A stretch of DNA of 38,265 nucleotides, taken from positions 1 through 38,265 of the forward strand of contig NZ_CABEGA010000039.1 of the NCBI RefSeq assembly GCF_901521055.1. Reading direction: 5' to 3'. This document shows, in pieces, positions 23,559 through 32,901 of the stretch. This DNA is from Cellulomonas hominis (GTDB lineage: Bacteria; Actinomycetota; Actinomycetes; Actinomycetales; Cellulomonadaceae). Position 1 is the stretch's first letter, and each line of letters starts with the position of its first letter. A model generated the notes under the pieces. The model saw nothing but the letters and a program-made list of their open reading frames with translations. It was not told where the DNA came from and did no database searches. The position numbers and the translations under genes were made by a program.

Positions 23559-24767
23559 TCACAGGTCCGCCAGCCCCGCCTCCCGCCGGAGCGCGACGAC
23601 CACCCCGGGCAGCACGTCGCAGAACCGCTCGACGTCGGCCGCGCTCGTCCCCACCGGCAGCGACAGGCGCACGTTCCCCCCGGTGAGCGCACCCATCGCG
23701 GCCAGCACGTGGCTCGGCTGCTCGGTGGCGGACGTGCACGCGGAACCGGACGCGACGGCGAACCCGGCCCGGTCCAGCGCGGTGACCACGGCCTCGCCGT
23801 CCACGTACAGGCAGGAGAACGTCAGCACGTGCGGGAGCCGGCCGGTGGCCGGACCGACGACGTCGACCTCGGGCACCTCGGCGGCGACCCGCGCGCGGAC
23901 GCGGTCGACGAGCGCGGCGCGCGGGTCGGGCCCGGTGCGCAGCCGGGCGGCGGCGGCCTGCAGCGCGACGGCGGCGGCCAGCGCGGCGGGGACCGAGACG
24001 CCGCCGGGGAACCAGCGGTCGTCGTCGAGGGCGCCGGCGGCCAGGACGGGGGAGCGGCGCACCCCGGTGCGGGTGACGAGCACCGTGGCCCCGGGCAGCG
24101 CCCCGACGTCCCCCGGGTCGATCGCCAGCACGTCCCACTCGGGGCCGACGGGCACGTGCCCGAACGACGAGCCGGCGTCCACGAGCAGCGGCACCCCGGC
24201 GGCCCGCGCGGCGGCGTGCGCCTCGGCGACCGGCTGGAGGCTCCCGACCTCACCGTTGGCGTGCTGGACGGCGGCGAGGGCGACCCCGGGCCGGCGCACG
24301 GCCTCGTCGAGGGCCGCGAGGTCGACGCGGCCGTCGGTGCCCACGGGCACGGTGACGCGCCCGCCGTCCGGCACGCCCGCGACGGCTCCGGCGACGGCTC
24401 CGGCGGCGGCCGCCGCGTCCAGCACGGCCATCCGCTCGACCTCCGGGACGACCACCGAGCCGCCGACGCGGCGCCGCCCCCGGGCGACCGTCAGCACCGC
24501 GGTGTGCAGCGCGGCGGTGTGCGAGGGCGCCCAGTCGACCTCCTCGGTCCGCGCGCCCACCAGGGCGGCGACCGCCTCGCGCGCCCCGTCGAGCAGCGCC
24601 CGCGCGCGCCGGCCCTCGGTGTGCAGGCGGCGCGGATCGGCCCAGCCCTCGTCCAGGGCGGCGAGGAACGCCTCGCGCGCGGCGGGCAGCACGGGCGCGC
24701 GGCCGGCGGCGTCGAGCACGACCCGGCGCACCGGAGCGGGGGGCGGGGCGGAGGGGGAGTCGGGCAC
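23559..24767 (-). CDS. Cysteine-desulfurase-like (aminotransferase class V) protein lacking the PLP lysine
   Basis: 402 residues with the overall layout of NifS/IscS enzymes. LVDAGSSFG holds the Asp that contacts the PLP ring nitrogen, HANGEVGSLQPV the Asn region, VASGSACTSATEQPSHVL the catalytic-loop Cys (C344), and NVRLSL the substrate Arg. Where active enzymes have SAHK, this protein has DPGD (about residues 217-220), and the whole protein contains no lysine. So the PLP aldimine cannot form in the usual way. GTG 24767 is chosen because TACCGT lies 7 bases upstream; an in-frame GTG at 24776 overlaps that hexamer. Convergent with erpA, divergent from ctaC. Confidence 0.88.
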   Translation of the reverse strand: MPDSPSAPPPAPVRRVVLDAAGRAPVLPAAREAFLAALDEGWADPRRLHTEGRRARALLDGAREAVAALVGARTEEVDWAPSHTAALHTAVLTVARGRRRVGGSVVVPEVERMAVLDAAAAAGAVAGAVAGVPDGGRVTVPVGTDGRVDLAALDEAVRRPGVALAAVQHANGEVGSLQPVAEAHAAARAAGVPLLVDAGSSFGHVPVGPEWDVLAIDPGDVGALPGATVLVTRTGVRRSPVLAAGALDDDRWFPGGVSVPAALAAAVALQAAAARLRTGPDPRAALVDRVRARVAAEVPEVDVVGPATGRLPHVLTFSCLYVDGEAVVTALDRAGFAVASGSACTSATEQPSHVLAAMGALTGGNVRLSLPVGTSAADVERFCDVLPGVVVALRREAGLADL

Positions 24768-24774
24768 GAAGGGC

Positions 24775-24780
24775 ACGGTA
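24775..24780 (-). promoter_or_regulatory. -10 element TACCGT of the desulfurase-like gene (leaderless)
   Basis: TACCGT on the minus strand is followed by 7 bases and the GTG at 24767. Confidence 0.55.
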
Positions 24781-24844
24781 GCGGGCCCGCGCGGGCGCTC
24801 GCCGGGCCGTCGGACGACGGCGGTCCCTGCCAGGACAGTGATCC

Positions 24845-24863
24845 AGATGACACTCCGTCATCT
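24845..24863. promoter_or_regulatory. Inverted repeat upstream of ctaC
   Basis: AGATGAC and GTCATCT, a perfect 7-bp repeat with a 5-base spacer, about 50 bases before the ctaC -10 candidate. Possible regulator site; the protein is unknown. Confidence 0.4.
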
Positions 24864-24912
24864 CACGGGCCCGAAACGCGGTTCTCGGACCACGACGAGG
24901 CGGCCAGCGCGC

Positions 24913-24918
24913 TAGGCT
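24913..24918 (+). promoter_or_regulatory. Putative -10 element TAGGCT of the ctaC operon
   Basis: It would start transcription near 24925, giving a leader of roughly 92 bases before ctaC, unlike the leaderless genes nearby. No good -35 box. Confidence 0.45.
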
Positions 24919-25016
24919 GCTCGCGATCGAGGACATAGGTCCTAGGTGACTTCCCTGTCGGACGACGCACGCCCGGAGGCGTCGCGGGCGACGGGGACCG
25001 AAGTGGAAGGCCCCCG

Positions 25017-25916
25017 GTGCGCTCGCAGACCCCCCGCCGCCCGAGGCGGACCCGACTGGCCGTCGCGGGACTCGCGACCGTCGTCGCGCTCGCGCTCGCC
25101 GGATGCTCGCCCGACGTCCAGCGCGGCTGGCTCCCGGGCGACTCCGAGAACGAGATCACGAACCAGACCGGTCGCATCACGAACCTGTGGGTGGGCTCCT
25201 GGGTGGCCGCCCTGCTGGTCGGCATCCTGGTGTGGGGCCTGATCATCTGGTGCGTCGCGGTGTACCGGAAGCGCAAGGACGACGACCAGCTCCCCGTGCA
25301 GCTCCGGTACCACGTGCCGCTCGAGATCATGTACGTGATCCTGCCGATCATCATGGTCGGCGTGCTGTTCTACTACACGGCGCGCGACATGACGGCGATC
25401 CAGGACCACACCGAGGAGCCCGAGCTCACCGTCCAGGTGATCGGCAAGCAGTGGAGCTGGGACTTCAACTACGTCGACGACGACGTCTACGACACCGGCC
25501 AGCACGCGCAGGCCGTCGGGGAGACCGGCGTCCTCGCGGAGCAGCCGACCCTGTACCTGCCCGTCAACGAGCGCGTCGAGTTCCACCTGGACGCCCGTGA
25601 CGTCATCCACTCGTTCTGGGTGCCCGCGTTCCTGTACAAGCAGGACATGATCCCGGGGCGTACGAACACGTTCCAGGTGATCCCGCAGGTCGAGGGCGAG
25701 TACGTCGGCAAGTGCGCCGAGCTGTGCGGCGAGGAGCACTCGTCGATGCTGTTCAACGTGAAGGTGGTGTCGCGCGAGGAGTACGACGCGCACATCGAGG
25801 AGCTCCGGGACGCCGGCCAGGAAGGTCAGCTGGGCCTCGAGTACAACCGCCTGCAGGACGTGCGGGTCACCGGTGAGGGTGGCTCGGACGCCGAGGGCGA
25901 AGAGGGAGGCAACTGA
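25017..25916 (+). CDS. ctaC: Cytochrome c oxidase subunit II
   Basis: 299 residues. A lipoprotein signal peptide ends in the lipobox LALAGC (C30). Two membrane helices follow (about 57-80 and 100-120), then the extracytoplasmic cupredoxin domain. The CuA site is visible as the His in DVIHSFWVP and the cluster [12 protein letters not shown], which supplies two Cys, a His and a Met. KQWSWDFNY is the aromatic patch that passes electrons from cytochrome c. GTG 25017 has GGAAGG upstream. It leads the ctaC-ctaD-ctaF operon and overlaps ctaD by one base. Confidence 0.97.
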   Translation: MRSQTPRRPRRTRLAVAGLATVVALALAGCSPDVQRGWLPGDSENEITNQTGRITNLWVGSWVAALLVGILVWGLIIWCVAVYRKRKDDDQLPVQLRYHVPLEIMYVILPIIMVGVLFYYTARDMTAIQDHTEEPELTVQVIGKQWSWDFNYVDDDVYDTGQHAQAVGETGVLAEQPTLYLPVNERVEFHLDARDVIHSFWVPAFLYKQDMIPGRTNTFQVIPQVEGEYVGKCAELCGEEHSSMLFNVKVVSREEYDAHIEELRDAGQEGQLGLEYNRLQDVRVTGEGGSDAEGEEGGN

Positions 25917-27733
25917 TGGCCGCCACCGTCGAGCTCGTCCCGGGGCTCGCCCCGCGACGGCAGACCCTGGGCCGCACCGTCGTCAAGTGGGTCACGTCGA
26001 CCGACCACAAGACGATCGGCTACATGTACCTGATCGCCGCGTTCACGTGGTTCGCCGTCGGCGGCATCATGGCGCTGCTGATCCGCGCGGAGCTGTTCGA
26101 GCCCGGCATCCAGATCGTGCAGAGCAAGGAGCAGTACAACCAGCTCTTCACGATGCACGGCACGATCATGCTGCTGCTGTTCGCGACGCCGCTGTTCAGC
26201 GCGTTCGCGAACATCATCATGCCGCTGCAGATCGGCGCGCCCGACGTCGCGTTCCCGCGGCTGAACGCGTTCTCGTTCTGGCTCTACCTGTTCGGCGGCC
26301 TGATCGCCGCGGGCGGCTTCCTCACCCCGCAGGGCGCGGCGTCGTTCGGCTGGTTCGCGTACGCGCCGCTGTCGAACTCCGTCTACTCCCCGGGCGCCGG
26401 CGGTGACCTGTGGGTCTTCGGCCTCGCGCTGACCGGTTTCGGCACGATCCTCGGTGCGGTCAACTTCATCACCACGATCGTCACGATGCGTGCGCCCGGC
26501 ATGACCATGTTCCGGATGCCGATCTTCACCTGGAACACCCTGATCACGAGCCTGCTCGTGCTGATGGCGTTCCCGCCGCTGGCCGCCGCGCTGTTCGCGC
26601 TCGGCGCCGACCGGCGGCTCGGTGCCCAGGTGTTCAACCCCGAGAACGGGGGCGCCATCCTCTGGCAGCACCTGTTCTGGTTCTTCGGGCACCCCGAGGT
26701 GTACATCATCGCCCTGCCGTTCTTCGGCATCGCGACGGAGATCCTGCCGGTGTTCAGCCGCAAGCCGGTGTTCGGCTACAAGGGCCTCGTCTACGCGACC
26801 GTGGCGATCGCCGCGCTGTCCGTGACGGTGTGGGCGCACCACATGTACCCGACCGGCGCCGTCCTGCTGCCGTTCTTCTCGCTGATGACGATGCTGATCG
26901 CCGTCCCGACCGGTGTGAAGTTCTTCAACTGGATCGGCACGATGTGGCGCGGCAAGCTCACGTTCGAGACGCCGATGCTCTGGACGATCGGCTTCCTCAC
27001 CACGTTCCTGTTCGGCGGTCTGACGGGCATCATCCTGTCCAGCCCGGCGCTCGACTGGCACGTCACGGACACCTACTTCGTGGTGGCGCACTTCCACTAC
27101 GTGGTGTTCGGCACCGTCGTGTTCATGATGTTCGGCGGCATGTACTACTGGTGGCCCAAGTTCACCGGCCGGATGCTCAACGAGCGCCTCGGCAAGATCC
27201 ACTTCTGGCTGCTGTTCGTCGGCTTCCACATGACGTTCCTCATCCAGCACTGGCTCGGCGCTCTGGGCATGCCCCGCCGGTACGCCGACTACTCGCCGGA
27301 GGACGGCTTCACCTGGATGAACCAGGTGTCGACCATCGGCTCGATGATCCTCGCGATCTCCACGCTGCCGTTCCTGTGGAACGTCTACATCACCTGGCGC
27401 CGCGCGCCCAAGGTCACGGTGGACGACCCGTGGGGCTTCGGCCAGTCGCTGGAGTGGGCGACGTCCTGCCCGCCGCCGCGGCACAACTTCACCTCGCTGC
27501 CGCGCATCCGCTCGGAGCGCCCGGCGTTCGACCTGCACCACCCCGAGGTCGCCGCCATGGACCACGTCGAGCCCGAGCCCGGGTTCTTCGACTGGGAGTC
27601 CGAGCGCACCGGCGAGCAGGGCCTGGCGCGCGACCGCATGGAGAACGGCGGCGGCGAGCCGGAGCAGTCCGCGGCGACGATCGTTGACGACCGCCCGACC
27701 GATGGTGACGACCAGGAGGGCCGCACCCGATGA
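25916..27733 (+). CDS. ctaD: Cytochrome c oxidase subunit I
   Basis: 605 residues, twelve membrane helices. [10 protein letters not shown] holds a heme a ligand His; [18 protein letters not shown] holds the CuB His and the cross-linked Tyr; VWAHHMYP holds two further CuB His; and [10 protein letters not shown] holds the heme a3 and heme a ligands. It is the catalytic proton-pumping subunit of the aa3 oxidase. The start overlaps the ctaC stop (TGATG), and its own stop overlaps ctaF (ATGA), so all three are translationally coupled. The C-terminal tail of about 60 residues is hydrophilic and acidic. Confidence 0.98.
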   Translation: MAATVELVPGLAPRRQTLGRTVVKWVTSTDHKTIGYMYLIAAFTWFAVGGIMALLIRAELFEPGIQIVQSKEQYNQLFTMHGTIMLLLFATPLFSAFANIIMPLQIGAPDVAFPRLNAFSFWLYLFGGLIAAGGFLTPQGAASFGWFAYAPLSNSVYSPGAGGDLWVFGLALTGFGTILGAVNFITTIVTMRAPGMTMFRMPIFTWNTLITSLLVLMAFPPLAAALFALGADRRLGAQVFNPENGGAILWQHLFWFFGHPEVYIIALPFFGIATEILPVFSRKPVFGYKGLVYATVAIAALSVTVWAHHMYPTGAVLLPFFSLMTMLIAVPTGVKFFNWIGTMWRGKLTFETPMLWTIGFLTTFLFGGLTGIILSSPALDWHVTDTYFVVAHFHYVVFGTVVFMMFGGMYYWWPKFTGRMLNERLGKIHFWLLFVGFHMTFLIQHWLGALGMPRRYADYSPEDGFTWMNQVSTIGSMILAISTLPFLWNVYITWRRAPKVTVDDPWGFGQSLEWATSCPPPRHNFTSLPRIRSERPAFDLHHPEVAAMDHVEPEPGFFDWESERTGEQGLARDRMENGGGEPEQSAATIVDDRPTDGDDQEGRTR

Positions 27734-28200
27734 GCAGCCTCAACGAGCCCGGCGCCCGCCCCTCGGTGACGGGGGACGCGAGCACCCGCCCGCGGCACGC
27801 GATGAAGGTGGAGCCGTACCTGTTCCTGGGCGGCGTCCTGTTCTTCATCCCGATCGGCCTGCTCTACGCCTGGTGGAGCGACGGCGAGCCCGTGGGCACC
27901 GTCGGCATCCCCCTGGTGGGCGGTCTGGTCGGCATGATCGGCGGCTACCTCGCGCTGGTGGCCCGCCGCATCGACCCGCGCCCGGAGGACGACCCGGAGG
28001 CGCTGATCGCGGAGGGCGCCGGCGACCAGGGCGTGTTCAGCCCGTGGAGCTGGTGGCCGATCACGATCGCGTTCGCCGCGGCGCTGGCCTTCCTCGGCAT
28101 GGCCATCGGCTGGTGGCTGCTGTACCTCGGCGTGGCGCTCGGCGTCATCGGCCTGGTGGGCTGGGTCTTCGAGTTCTCCCGCGGCCAGCACGCGCACTGA
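27730..28200 (+). CDS. ctaF: Cytochrome c oxidase subunit IV, actinobacterial type
   Basis: 156 residues. After a polar N-terminus, four hydrophobic segments are visible: [38 protein letters not shown], then [21 protein letters not shown] and [25 protein letters not shown] is the usual beginning of family members, so the first 24 residues are an extension or the start lies at the internal ATG 27802. The ATG at 27730 overlaps the ctaD stop, which favours the longer form. A strong terminator follows. Confidence 0.92.
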   Translation: MSSLNEPGARPSVTGDASTRPRHAMKVEPYLFLGGVLFFIPIGLLYAWWSDGEPVGTVGIPLVGGLVGMIGGYLALVARRIDPRPEDDPEALIAEGAGDQGVFSPWSWWPITIAFAAALAFLGMAIGWWLLYLGVALGVIGLVGWVFEFSRGQHAH

Positions 28201-28233
28201 GCACGCACGCGGCCTCGTACGCGACCGACGGCC

Positions 28234-28266
28234 AAGGGCCGGGCACCGACACGGTGCCCGGCCCTT
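28234..28266. terminator. Terminator between ctaF and sodA
   Basis: A perfect 15-bp stem, AAGGGCCGGGCACCG and its complement, with a 3-base loop and a TT end. It lies between convergent genes and can act on both. Confidence 0.88.
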
Positions 28267-28296
28267 CGTGCGTCTGCAGACGCCGTCAGACGGGTG

Positions 28297-28926
28297 TCAG
28301 ACGCTCGGGACGATCAGCCCCGCGGTCTGCGTGCGGGCGCGGGTGAACCGCTCCGCCGCGTCGGCCCAGTTGACGACGTTCCACCACGCCTTGACGTAGT
28401 CCGCCTTGACGTTGACGTAGTCGAGGTAGAACGCGTGCTCCCACATGTCGAGCATGACGACCGGCACGAGGCCCAGCGGGATGTTGCCCTGCTGGTCGTA
28501 CAGCTGCACGATCACGAGCTTCTCGCCGAGGGAGTCCCACGCGAGGACGGACCAGCCGGAGCCCATGATGGTCGTCGCGTTGGCCGTGAAGTGCGCCTGG
28601 AACTTGTCGAACGAGCCGAAGAACTCGTCGATCGCCGCGGCGAGCTCGCCCACGGGCTTGTCGCCGCCCTCGGGGGAGAGGTTGGCCCAGAACACCGAGT
28701 GGTTCACGTGGCCGCCGAGGTTGAACGCCAGCGTCTTCTCCAGGCCGGCCACGGCGCCGAAGTCCCCGGACTCCCGGGCGGCTGCGAGCTTCTCCAGCGC
28801 GGTGTTCGCGCCGGCGACGTAGGTCGCGTGGTGCTTGTCGTGGTGCAGCTCCATGATGCGGCCGGAGATGTGCGGCTCGAGCGCGGCGTAGTCGTAGGGC
28901 AGGTCCGGCAGGGTGTAGTCAGCCAT
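28297..28926 (-). CDS. sodA: Superoxide dismutase, Mn/Fe family
   Basis: 209 residues. The four metal ligands are H28 (MELHHDKHH), H76 ([10 protein letters not shown]), D160 and H164 ([11 protein letters not shown]). Gln and Gly in the YDQQGN segment (about 143-148) favour manganese over iron. There is no signal peptide, so it is cytoplasmic. It removes superoxide and sits between the two halves of the cytochrome gene set, whose activity generates superoxide. Start ATG 28926 has AGAGG about 6 bases upstream. The 296-base region before it holds the sodA leader and two hairpins belonging to qcrB; I see no clear promoter. Confidence 0.97.
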   Translation of the reverse strand: MADYTLPDLPYDYAALEPHISGRIMELHHDKHHATYVAGANTALEKLAAARESGDFGAVAGLEKTLAFNLGGHVNHSVFWANLSPEGGDKPVGELAAAIDEFFGSFDKFQAHFTANATTIMGSGWSVLAWDSLGEKLVIVQLYDQQGNIPLGLVPVVMLDMWEHAFYLDYVNVKADYVKAWWNVVNWADAAERFTRARTQTAGLIVPSV

Positions 28927-29113
28927 CAGTACCTCTCGGTGCTTCGTGCCGCGGCTCTTGCGCCGCGACGGCGTCTTCGCTCACAGGCACGCCCCGCGGG
29001 GGCGGTGCGCGCCTGCTCCTGTCGTACCACGTCCACCGCCCGGGTGCCGGTCTGCCGGCCTCCCGGTGCTGCGGGGACGTGGTGCGTCGGGCACGGGGGG
29101 AGCAGGGACGACG

Positions 29114-29157
29114 ACGCCCGGGCCTCCGACGGCCGTGGCCGCCGGTGACCCGGGCGT
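29114..29157 (-). terminator. Second hairpin downstream of qcrB
   Basis: ACGCCCGGG (29114-29122) pairs with CCCGGGCGT (29149-29157), with GC-rich pairing inside. It follows the first hairpin at 29181-29204 and may back it up. Confidence 0.5.
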
Positions 29158-29180
29158 GGTCGGTGCTCTCCGGTCCGCGC

Positions 29181-29204
29181 CCACCCGGTGCAACGACCGG
29201 GTGG
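29181..29204 (-). terminator. Terminator of the ctaE-qcrCAB operon
   Basis: A perfect 9-bp stem, CCACCCGGT and ACCGGGTGG, with a 6-base loop. It begins about 18 bases after the qcrB stop codon. Confidence 0.7.
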
Positions 29205-29222
29205 ATCGGATGATTCCGCAGA

Positions 29223-30965
29223 TCAGGGACGTGACGTGCCCTCGGTGTCCTCCTGCTCGGGGGCGAGGTGGCGGGCGCTGCCTGCGCCGGCGCCGATCGC
29301 CTCGTGGCGCTCCTCGTGCGCGGCCGGGAGGGCGTCGTGCCCGCCGTGCGACTGCGCCGCGACGAGCTCCGCGGGGGTGACGGGCTCGACCCGGTCCTCG
29401 TAGAACACGCGGGACAGGCGCTGGCGCAGGGCGTCCTTGCGGTAGCCCTTGCGACGCACGCCGCGCGCGTCCTCCGCCGGCTCGATCTCCAGCGGGCGGC
29501 GCGGCTCGTGCTGCACGCGGAGCCAGCGCTCGTGCGCGTCGAGGGGCTTGTGCACCTCGATGTACTCGCCGGACGCGAACCGGACGATGCGCCCGGTCTC
29601 GTGGCCGTGGAGCACCAGCTCGCGGTCCTTGCGCTGCAGCGCGAAGCAGATGCGCTTCGTGAGCCAGAACGCGATCGCGGGGCCGACGAACAGCAGGACC
29701 CGGAACGTCCACGTGATGTCGTTGATCGACAGGTGGAAGTGCGTGGCGATGAGGTCGTTCGACCCCGCCAGCACCAGGACCATGAACGCCGTCAGGAACG
29801 CGACGCCGAACGCCGTGCGGAACGGCGCGTTGCGCGGGCGGTCCAGCACGTGGTGCTCGCGGTCGTCACCGGTGGCGAACGCCTCGATGAACGGCCAGAG
29901 CGCCAGCGTCGTGAACAGGATCCCGGGGATGATCACGCCCGGCACCAGGATGTTCATCGAGACCGTGTACTCGCCGATCACGAACTCCCAGCCCGGCATG
30001 AGCCGCAGGCCGCCCTCGAGGAACAGCATGTACCAGTCGGGCTGGGCGCCCGCCGACACGACGCCCGGGTCGAAGGGCCCGTAGTTCCACACGGGGTTGA
30101 TCGTCATGGTCGCGGCCATCAGGGCGATGACGGCGAACACGACGAAGAAGAAGCCGCCGGCCTTGGCCACGTACACCGGGAACAGCGGGTAGCCGACGAC
30201 GTTCTTGTCGGTCCGGCCCGAGCCCGGGTACTGCGTGTGCTTGTGCAGCACGACGAACAGCAGGTGCAGGGCGATCAGCGCCAGGATGACGGCGGGGATC
30301 AGCAGGATGTGCACCGTGAACAGACGGGGGATCAGCTCCGTGCCCGGGAACTCGCCGCCGAACAGGCCGAACGAGATGTACGAGCCGGCGATCGGGATCG
30401 CGCGGGCCACGCCGTCGGCGATGCGCAGGCCGTTGCCGGACAGCACGTCGTCGGGGAGCGAGTAGCCGGAGAAGCCGGCCAGCAGGCCGAGGATCATCAG
30501 CGTGAAGCCGACGAGCCAGTTGAGCTCGCGCGGCTTGCGGAACGCCCCGGTGAAGAACACCCGCATCATGTGCGTGACGATCGACGCCATGAAGATCAGG
30601 GCCGCCCAGTGGTGGATCTGCCGCATGAGCAGACCGCCGCGGACCTCGAACGACAGGCGCAGCGTCGAGGCGAACGCCTCGGACATCTGCACGCCGTTCA
30701 TCGCGGCCCAGGGGCCCTCGTAGTGCACCTCGGTCATGGAGGGCACGAAGAACATCGTGAGGAACGTGCCCGAGATCAGCAGCACGATGAAGGAGTACAG
30801 CGCGATCTCACCCAGGAGGAACGACCAGTGGTCGGGGAAGATCTTGCGGGCGAACTCCTTGACCGCGCCTCCGATGCCGGTGCGCTGGTCCAGGTAGTCG
30901 GCGGTCCCTGCCGCCGCGCGCGCGACACCCGTGGGGGGTGCGCTGGGGGAGTCGACGGTGCTCAC
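29223..30965 (-). CDS. qcrB: Cytochrome bc1 complex cytochrome b subunit
   Basis: 580 residues. Heme-ligand histidines are in LLMRQIHHWAALIFMASI and in the fourth helix region (LFTVHILLIPAVILALIALH). QPDWYMLF is the actinobacterial form of the PEWY quinol-site motif. A long hydrophilic C-terminal tail of about 130 residues, ending His/Glu-rich, is typical of actinobacterial QcrB. It oxidises menaquinol within the bc1-aa3 supercomplex. The GTG start at 30965 overlaps the qcrA stop (GTGA); the frame stays open upstream but reads through qcrA. Last gene of the operon. Confidence 0.96.
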   Translation of the reverse strand: MSTVDSPSAPPTGVARAAAGTADYLDQRTGIGGAVKEFARKIFPDHWSFLLGEIALYSFIVLLISGTFLTMFFVPSMTEVHYEGPWAAMNGVQMSEAFASTLRLSFEVRGGLLMRQIHHWAALIFMASIVTHMMRVFFTGAFRKPRELNWLVGFTLMILGLLAGFSGYSLPDDVLSGNGLRIADGVARAIPIAGSYISFGLFGGEFPGTELIPRLFTVHILLIPAVILALIALHLLFVVLHKHTQYPGSGRTDKNVVGYPLFPVYVAKAGGFFFVVFAVIALMAATMTINPVWNYGPFDPGVVSAGAQPDWYMLFLEGGLRLMPGWEFVIGEYTVSMNILVPGVIIPGILFTTLALWPFIEAFATGDDREHHVLDRPRNAPFRTAFGVAFLTAFMVLVLAGSNDLIATHFHLSINDITWTFRVLLFVGPAIAFWLTKRICFALQRKDRELVLHGHETGRIVRFASGEYIEVHKPLDAHERWLRVQHEPRRPLEIEPAEDARGVRRKGYRKDALRQRLSRVFYEDRVEPVTPAELVAAQSHGGHDALPAAHEERHEAIGAGAGSARHLAPEQEDTEGTSRP

Positions 30966-31990
30966 GTGAGGCGCTCCCAGAAGGACGGGCCGATCGGCTG
31001 GTTGAAGCCGTCCTGGGCGACGAGGTAGCCCTCGTCGTCGACGGTGATGGGCAGCTGGGGCAGCGGCCGCTTCGCCGGGCCGAAGACGACCTTGGCGCCG
31101 TCGGCGGCGTCGAAGGTGGACTGGTGGCACGGGCAGAGGATGTGGTGCGTCTGCTGCTCGTACAGCGCCACGGGGCAGCCGACGTGCGTGCAGATCTTCG
31201 AGAAGGCGACGATGCCGTCGTACGACCAGCCCTCGCCCTGCTCGGACTTGAGGTCACGCGGGTCCATCCGGACCAGCAGGACGACGGCCTTGGCCTTCTC
31301 GTCCAGCGGGTGCGGCGTCTCCTCGAGGCCCTCGGGGATGACGTGGAACACCGAGCCGATCGTCACGTCGGCGGCCTTGATGGGCCGGCCGCTCGGGTCG
31401 ATCGTGAGCTTGGTGCCCTTGCGCCACATGGTGCGCTTGGAACGGGAGACGTCCCAGTCGCCGCCGAGGTTGCCGACGAGCGGCACGGCGATGCCCAGCG
31501 GGAACAGGGCCAGCGAGGTGACCATCGCGCCCTTGAGCACGCCGCGGCGGCCGATCGACGAGTCCTTGACGCCCTCGCGCAGGGCCTCGACGGCCTTGAC
31601 GCGCGTGGCGTCGGACGTCCGGGTCGGGTGCCGGTCCTCGGACCGCTCGTGGTCGCTCATGAGCGCCTTGGCCCAGTGCACGGCCGCCGCGCCGATGCCG
31701 GCGAGCGACAGGAACAGCCCGAGGCCGAGCAGCAGGTTGGACAGCCGCATGCTGCCGACCGTCTCGCCCGGGGGGACCAGGGCGTAGGCGACGACGGCAC
31801 CGACGGCGCCGAGGATCGACAGGGTGAAGAGGGCGACGACCTGCCGCTCGGCGCGCTTGTTCGCCTTCGGGTCGGAGTCGCCCACGCGGGCGCGGTGGCC
31901 CTCGAGGCCCGGGTCCTCGAACCGCTCCGGCACCGCGGAGGTGCCGGACCGGGCCGTGAGGTCGGTCGAGGGGTCGTGGTGCGTGCTCAT
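30962..31990 (-). CDS. qcrA: Cytochrome bc1 complex Rieske iron-sulfur subunit
   Basis: 342 residues. Three membrane helices (about 51-70, 84-104 and 155-175) are typical of actinobacterial QcrA. The third is preceded by a twin-arginine motif, SSIGRRGVLKG, as the cofactor domain is exported folded. The [2Fe-2S] ligands are C267 and H269 in CTHVGC and C286 and H289 in CPCH; C272 and C288 form the disulfide. ATG 31990 follows a GGGGG stretch. It overlaps qcrB by 4 bases and follows qcrC by 52 bases. Confidence 0.97.
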   Translation of the reverse strand: MSTHHDPSTDLTARSGTSAVPERFEDPGLEGHRARVGDSDPKANKRAERQVVALFTLSILGAVGAVVAYALVPPGETVGSMRLSNLLLGLGLFLSLAGIGAAAVHWAKALMSDHERSEDRHPTRTSDATRVKAVEALREGVKDSSIGRRGVLKGAMVTSLALFPLGIAVPLVGNLGGDWDVSRSKRTMWRKGTKLTIDPSGRPIKAADVTIGSVFHVIPEGLEETPHPLDEKAKAVVLLVRMDPRDLKSEQGEGWSYDGIVAFSKICTHVGCPVALYEQQTHHILCPCHQSTFDAADGAKVVFGPAKRPLPQLPITVDDEGYLVAQDGFNQPIGPSFWERLT

Positions 31991-32042
31991 GCCGGGGCCC
32001 CCGCGGGATCGTGAGCGGAGCGAACGATGCTGTGGGGTGAGT

Positions 32043-32846
32043 TCACGAGGACTTGGCTCCGATCCAGACCGAGGCGGCGATCAGCAGACCGATGCCGACC
32101 ACCCAGGCCCACAGGCCCTCGCTGACGGGGCCGAGCGAGCCGAGCGTGAGGCCGCCGGGCGAGCCCTCCCGCTGGTCGTCGAGGTACGCGATGATGTCGC
32201 GCTTCTCGTCGGGGGTGATGTTCGCGTCGTTGAACACCGGCATCGACTGCGGGCCGGTGAGCATCGCCTCGTAGATGTGCGTGGGGGTGGTGTCGTCCAG
32301 CGCCGGGGCCCACTTGCCCTGGGACAGGGCGCCGCCGGCGCCGACCGCGTTGTGGCACATGGCGCAGTTCGTGCGGAACAGGGCCATGCCGTTCGCGGCG
32401 TCGCCGAGCTCGGGGTCGACCTGCTCCGCGGTGGGCACCGAGGGGCCCGCGCCGAGGGAGGCGACGTACGCCGCGAGCTGGTCGATCTGGTCCTGGTCGA
32501 ACTGGACCGGCTTGGCCTGGATCTGCGCGCCGTTCATCTGCGCGGGCATGCGACCGGTGCCGACCTGGAAGTCGACGGCCGCGGCGCCCACCCCGATCAG
32601 GGAGGGGCCGCCGGCGCCGCCGTCGGTGGCCTCACGGCCCTCCGCGGACGGGCCGTGGCAGGTGGCGCAGTTGGCCTGGAACAGCTTCTGGCCGGCGGCG
32701 ATGTCGTCCTCGCCCGCCGCTGCCTGCGCCGCGTCGGCGCTGGCGGGCTGGGCGATGGCGTACACGGCACCGGTCAGCAGCAGCGCCAGCAGGAGCAGCA
32801 CCACCGGGGCGAACCGGTGGTGCCTGCGGGCGGCGAGTGCCTTCAC
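32043..32846 (-). CDS. qcrC: Cytochrome bc1 complex diheme cytochrome c subunit
   Basis: 267 residues. An N-terminal hydrophobic anchor or signal (about 13-32) precedes two cytochrome c domains with CATCH (C60, C63, H64) and CAMCH (C161, C164, H165). Likely axial Met ligands are M100 (GRMPA) and M202 (SMPVF). A C-terminal membrane helix lies at about 240-262. The diheme form replaces separate cytochromes c1 and c and delivers electrons directly to the CuA site of CtaC. The start GTG 32846 has GAGGA upstream. It follows ctaE by 55 bases. Confidence 0.97.
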   Translation of the reverse strand: MKALAARRHHRFAPVVLLLLALLLTGAVYAIAQPASADAAQAAAGEDDIAAGQKLFQANCATCHGPSAEGREATDGGAGGPSLIGVGAAAVDFQVGTGRMPAQMNGAQIQAKPVQFDQDQIDQLAAYVASLGAGPSVPTAEQVDPELGDAANGMALFRTNCAMCHNAVGAGGALSQGKWAPALDDTTPTHIYEAMLTGPQSMPVFNDANITPDEKRDIIAYLDDQREGSPGGLTLGSLGPVSEGLWAWVVGIGLLIAASVWIGAKSS

Positions 32847-32901
32847 GGATGGATCCTCGTCTCGGGCGTGCGGGGGGCGTCGGTGCGGGGGGTGCGCGTC
32901 G

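Noticed and set aside
29041..29222. Possible small gene in the qcrB-sodA gap
   Set aside because: Frames here are antisense-type, Arg/Pro-rich, and the region is occupied by two hairpins. No start with a ribosome site or -10 hexamer.
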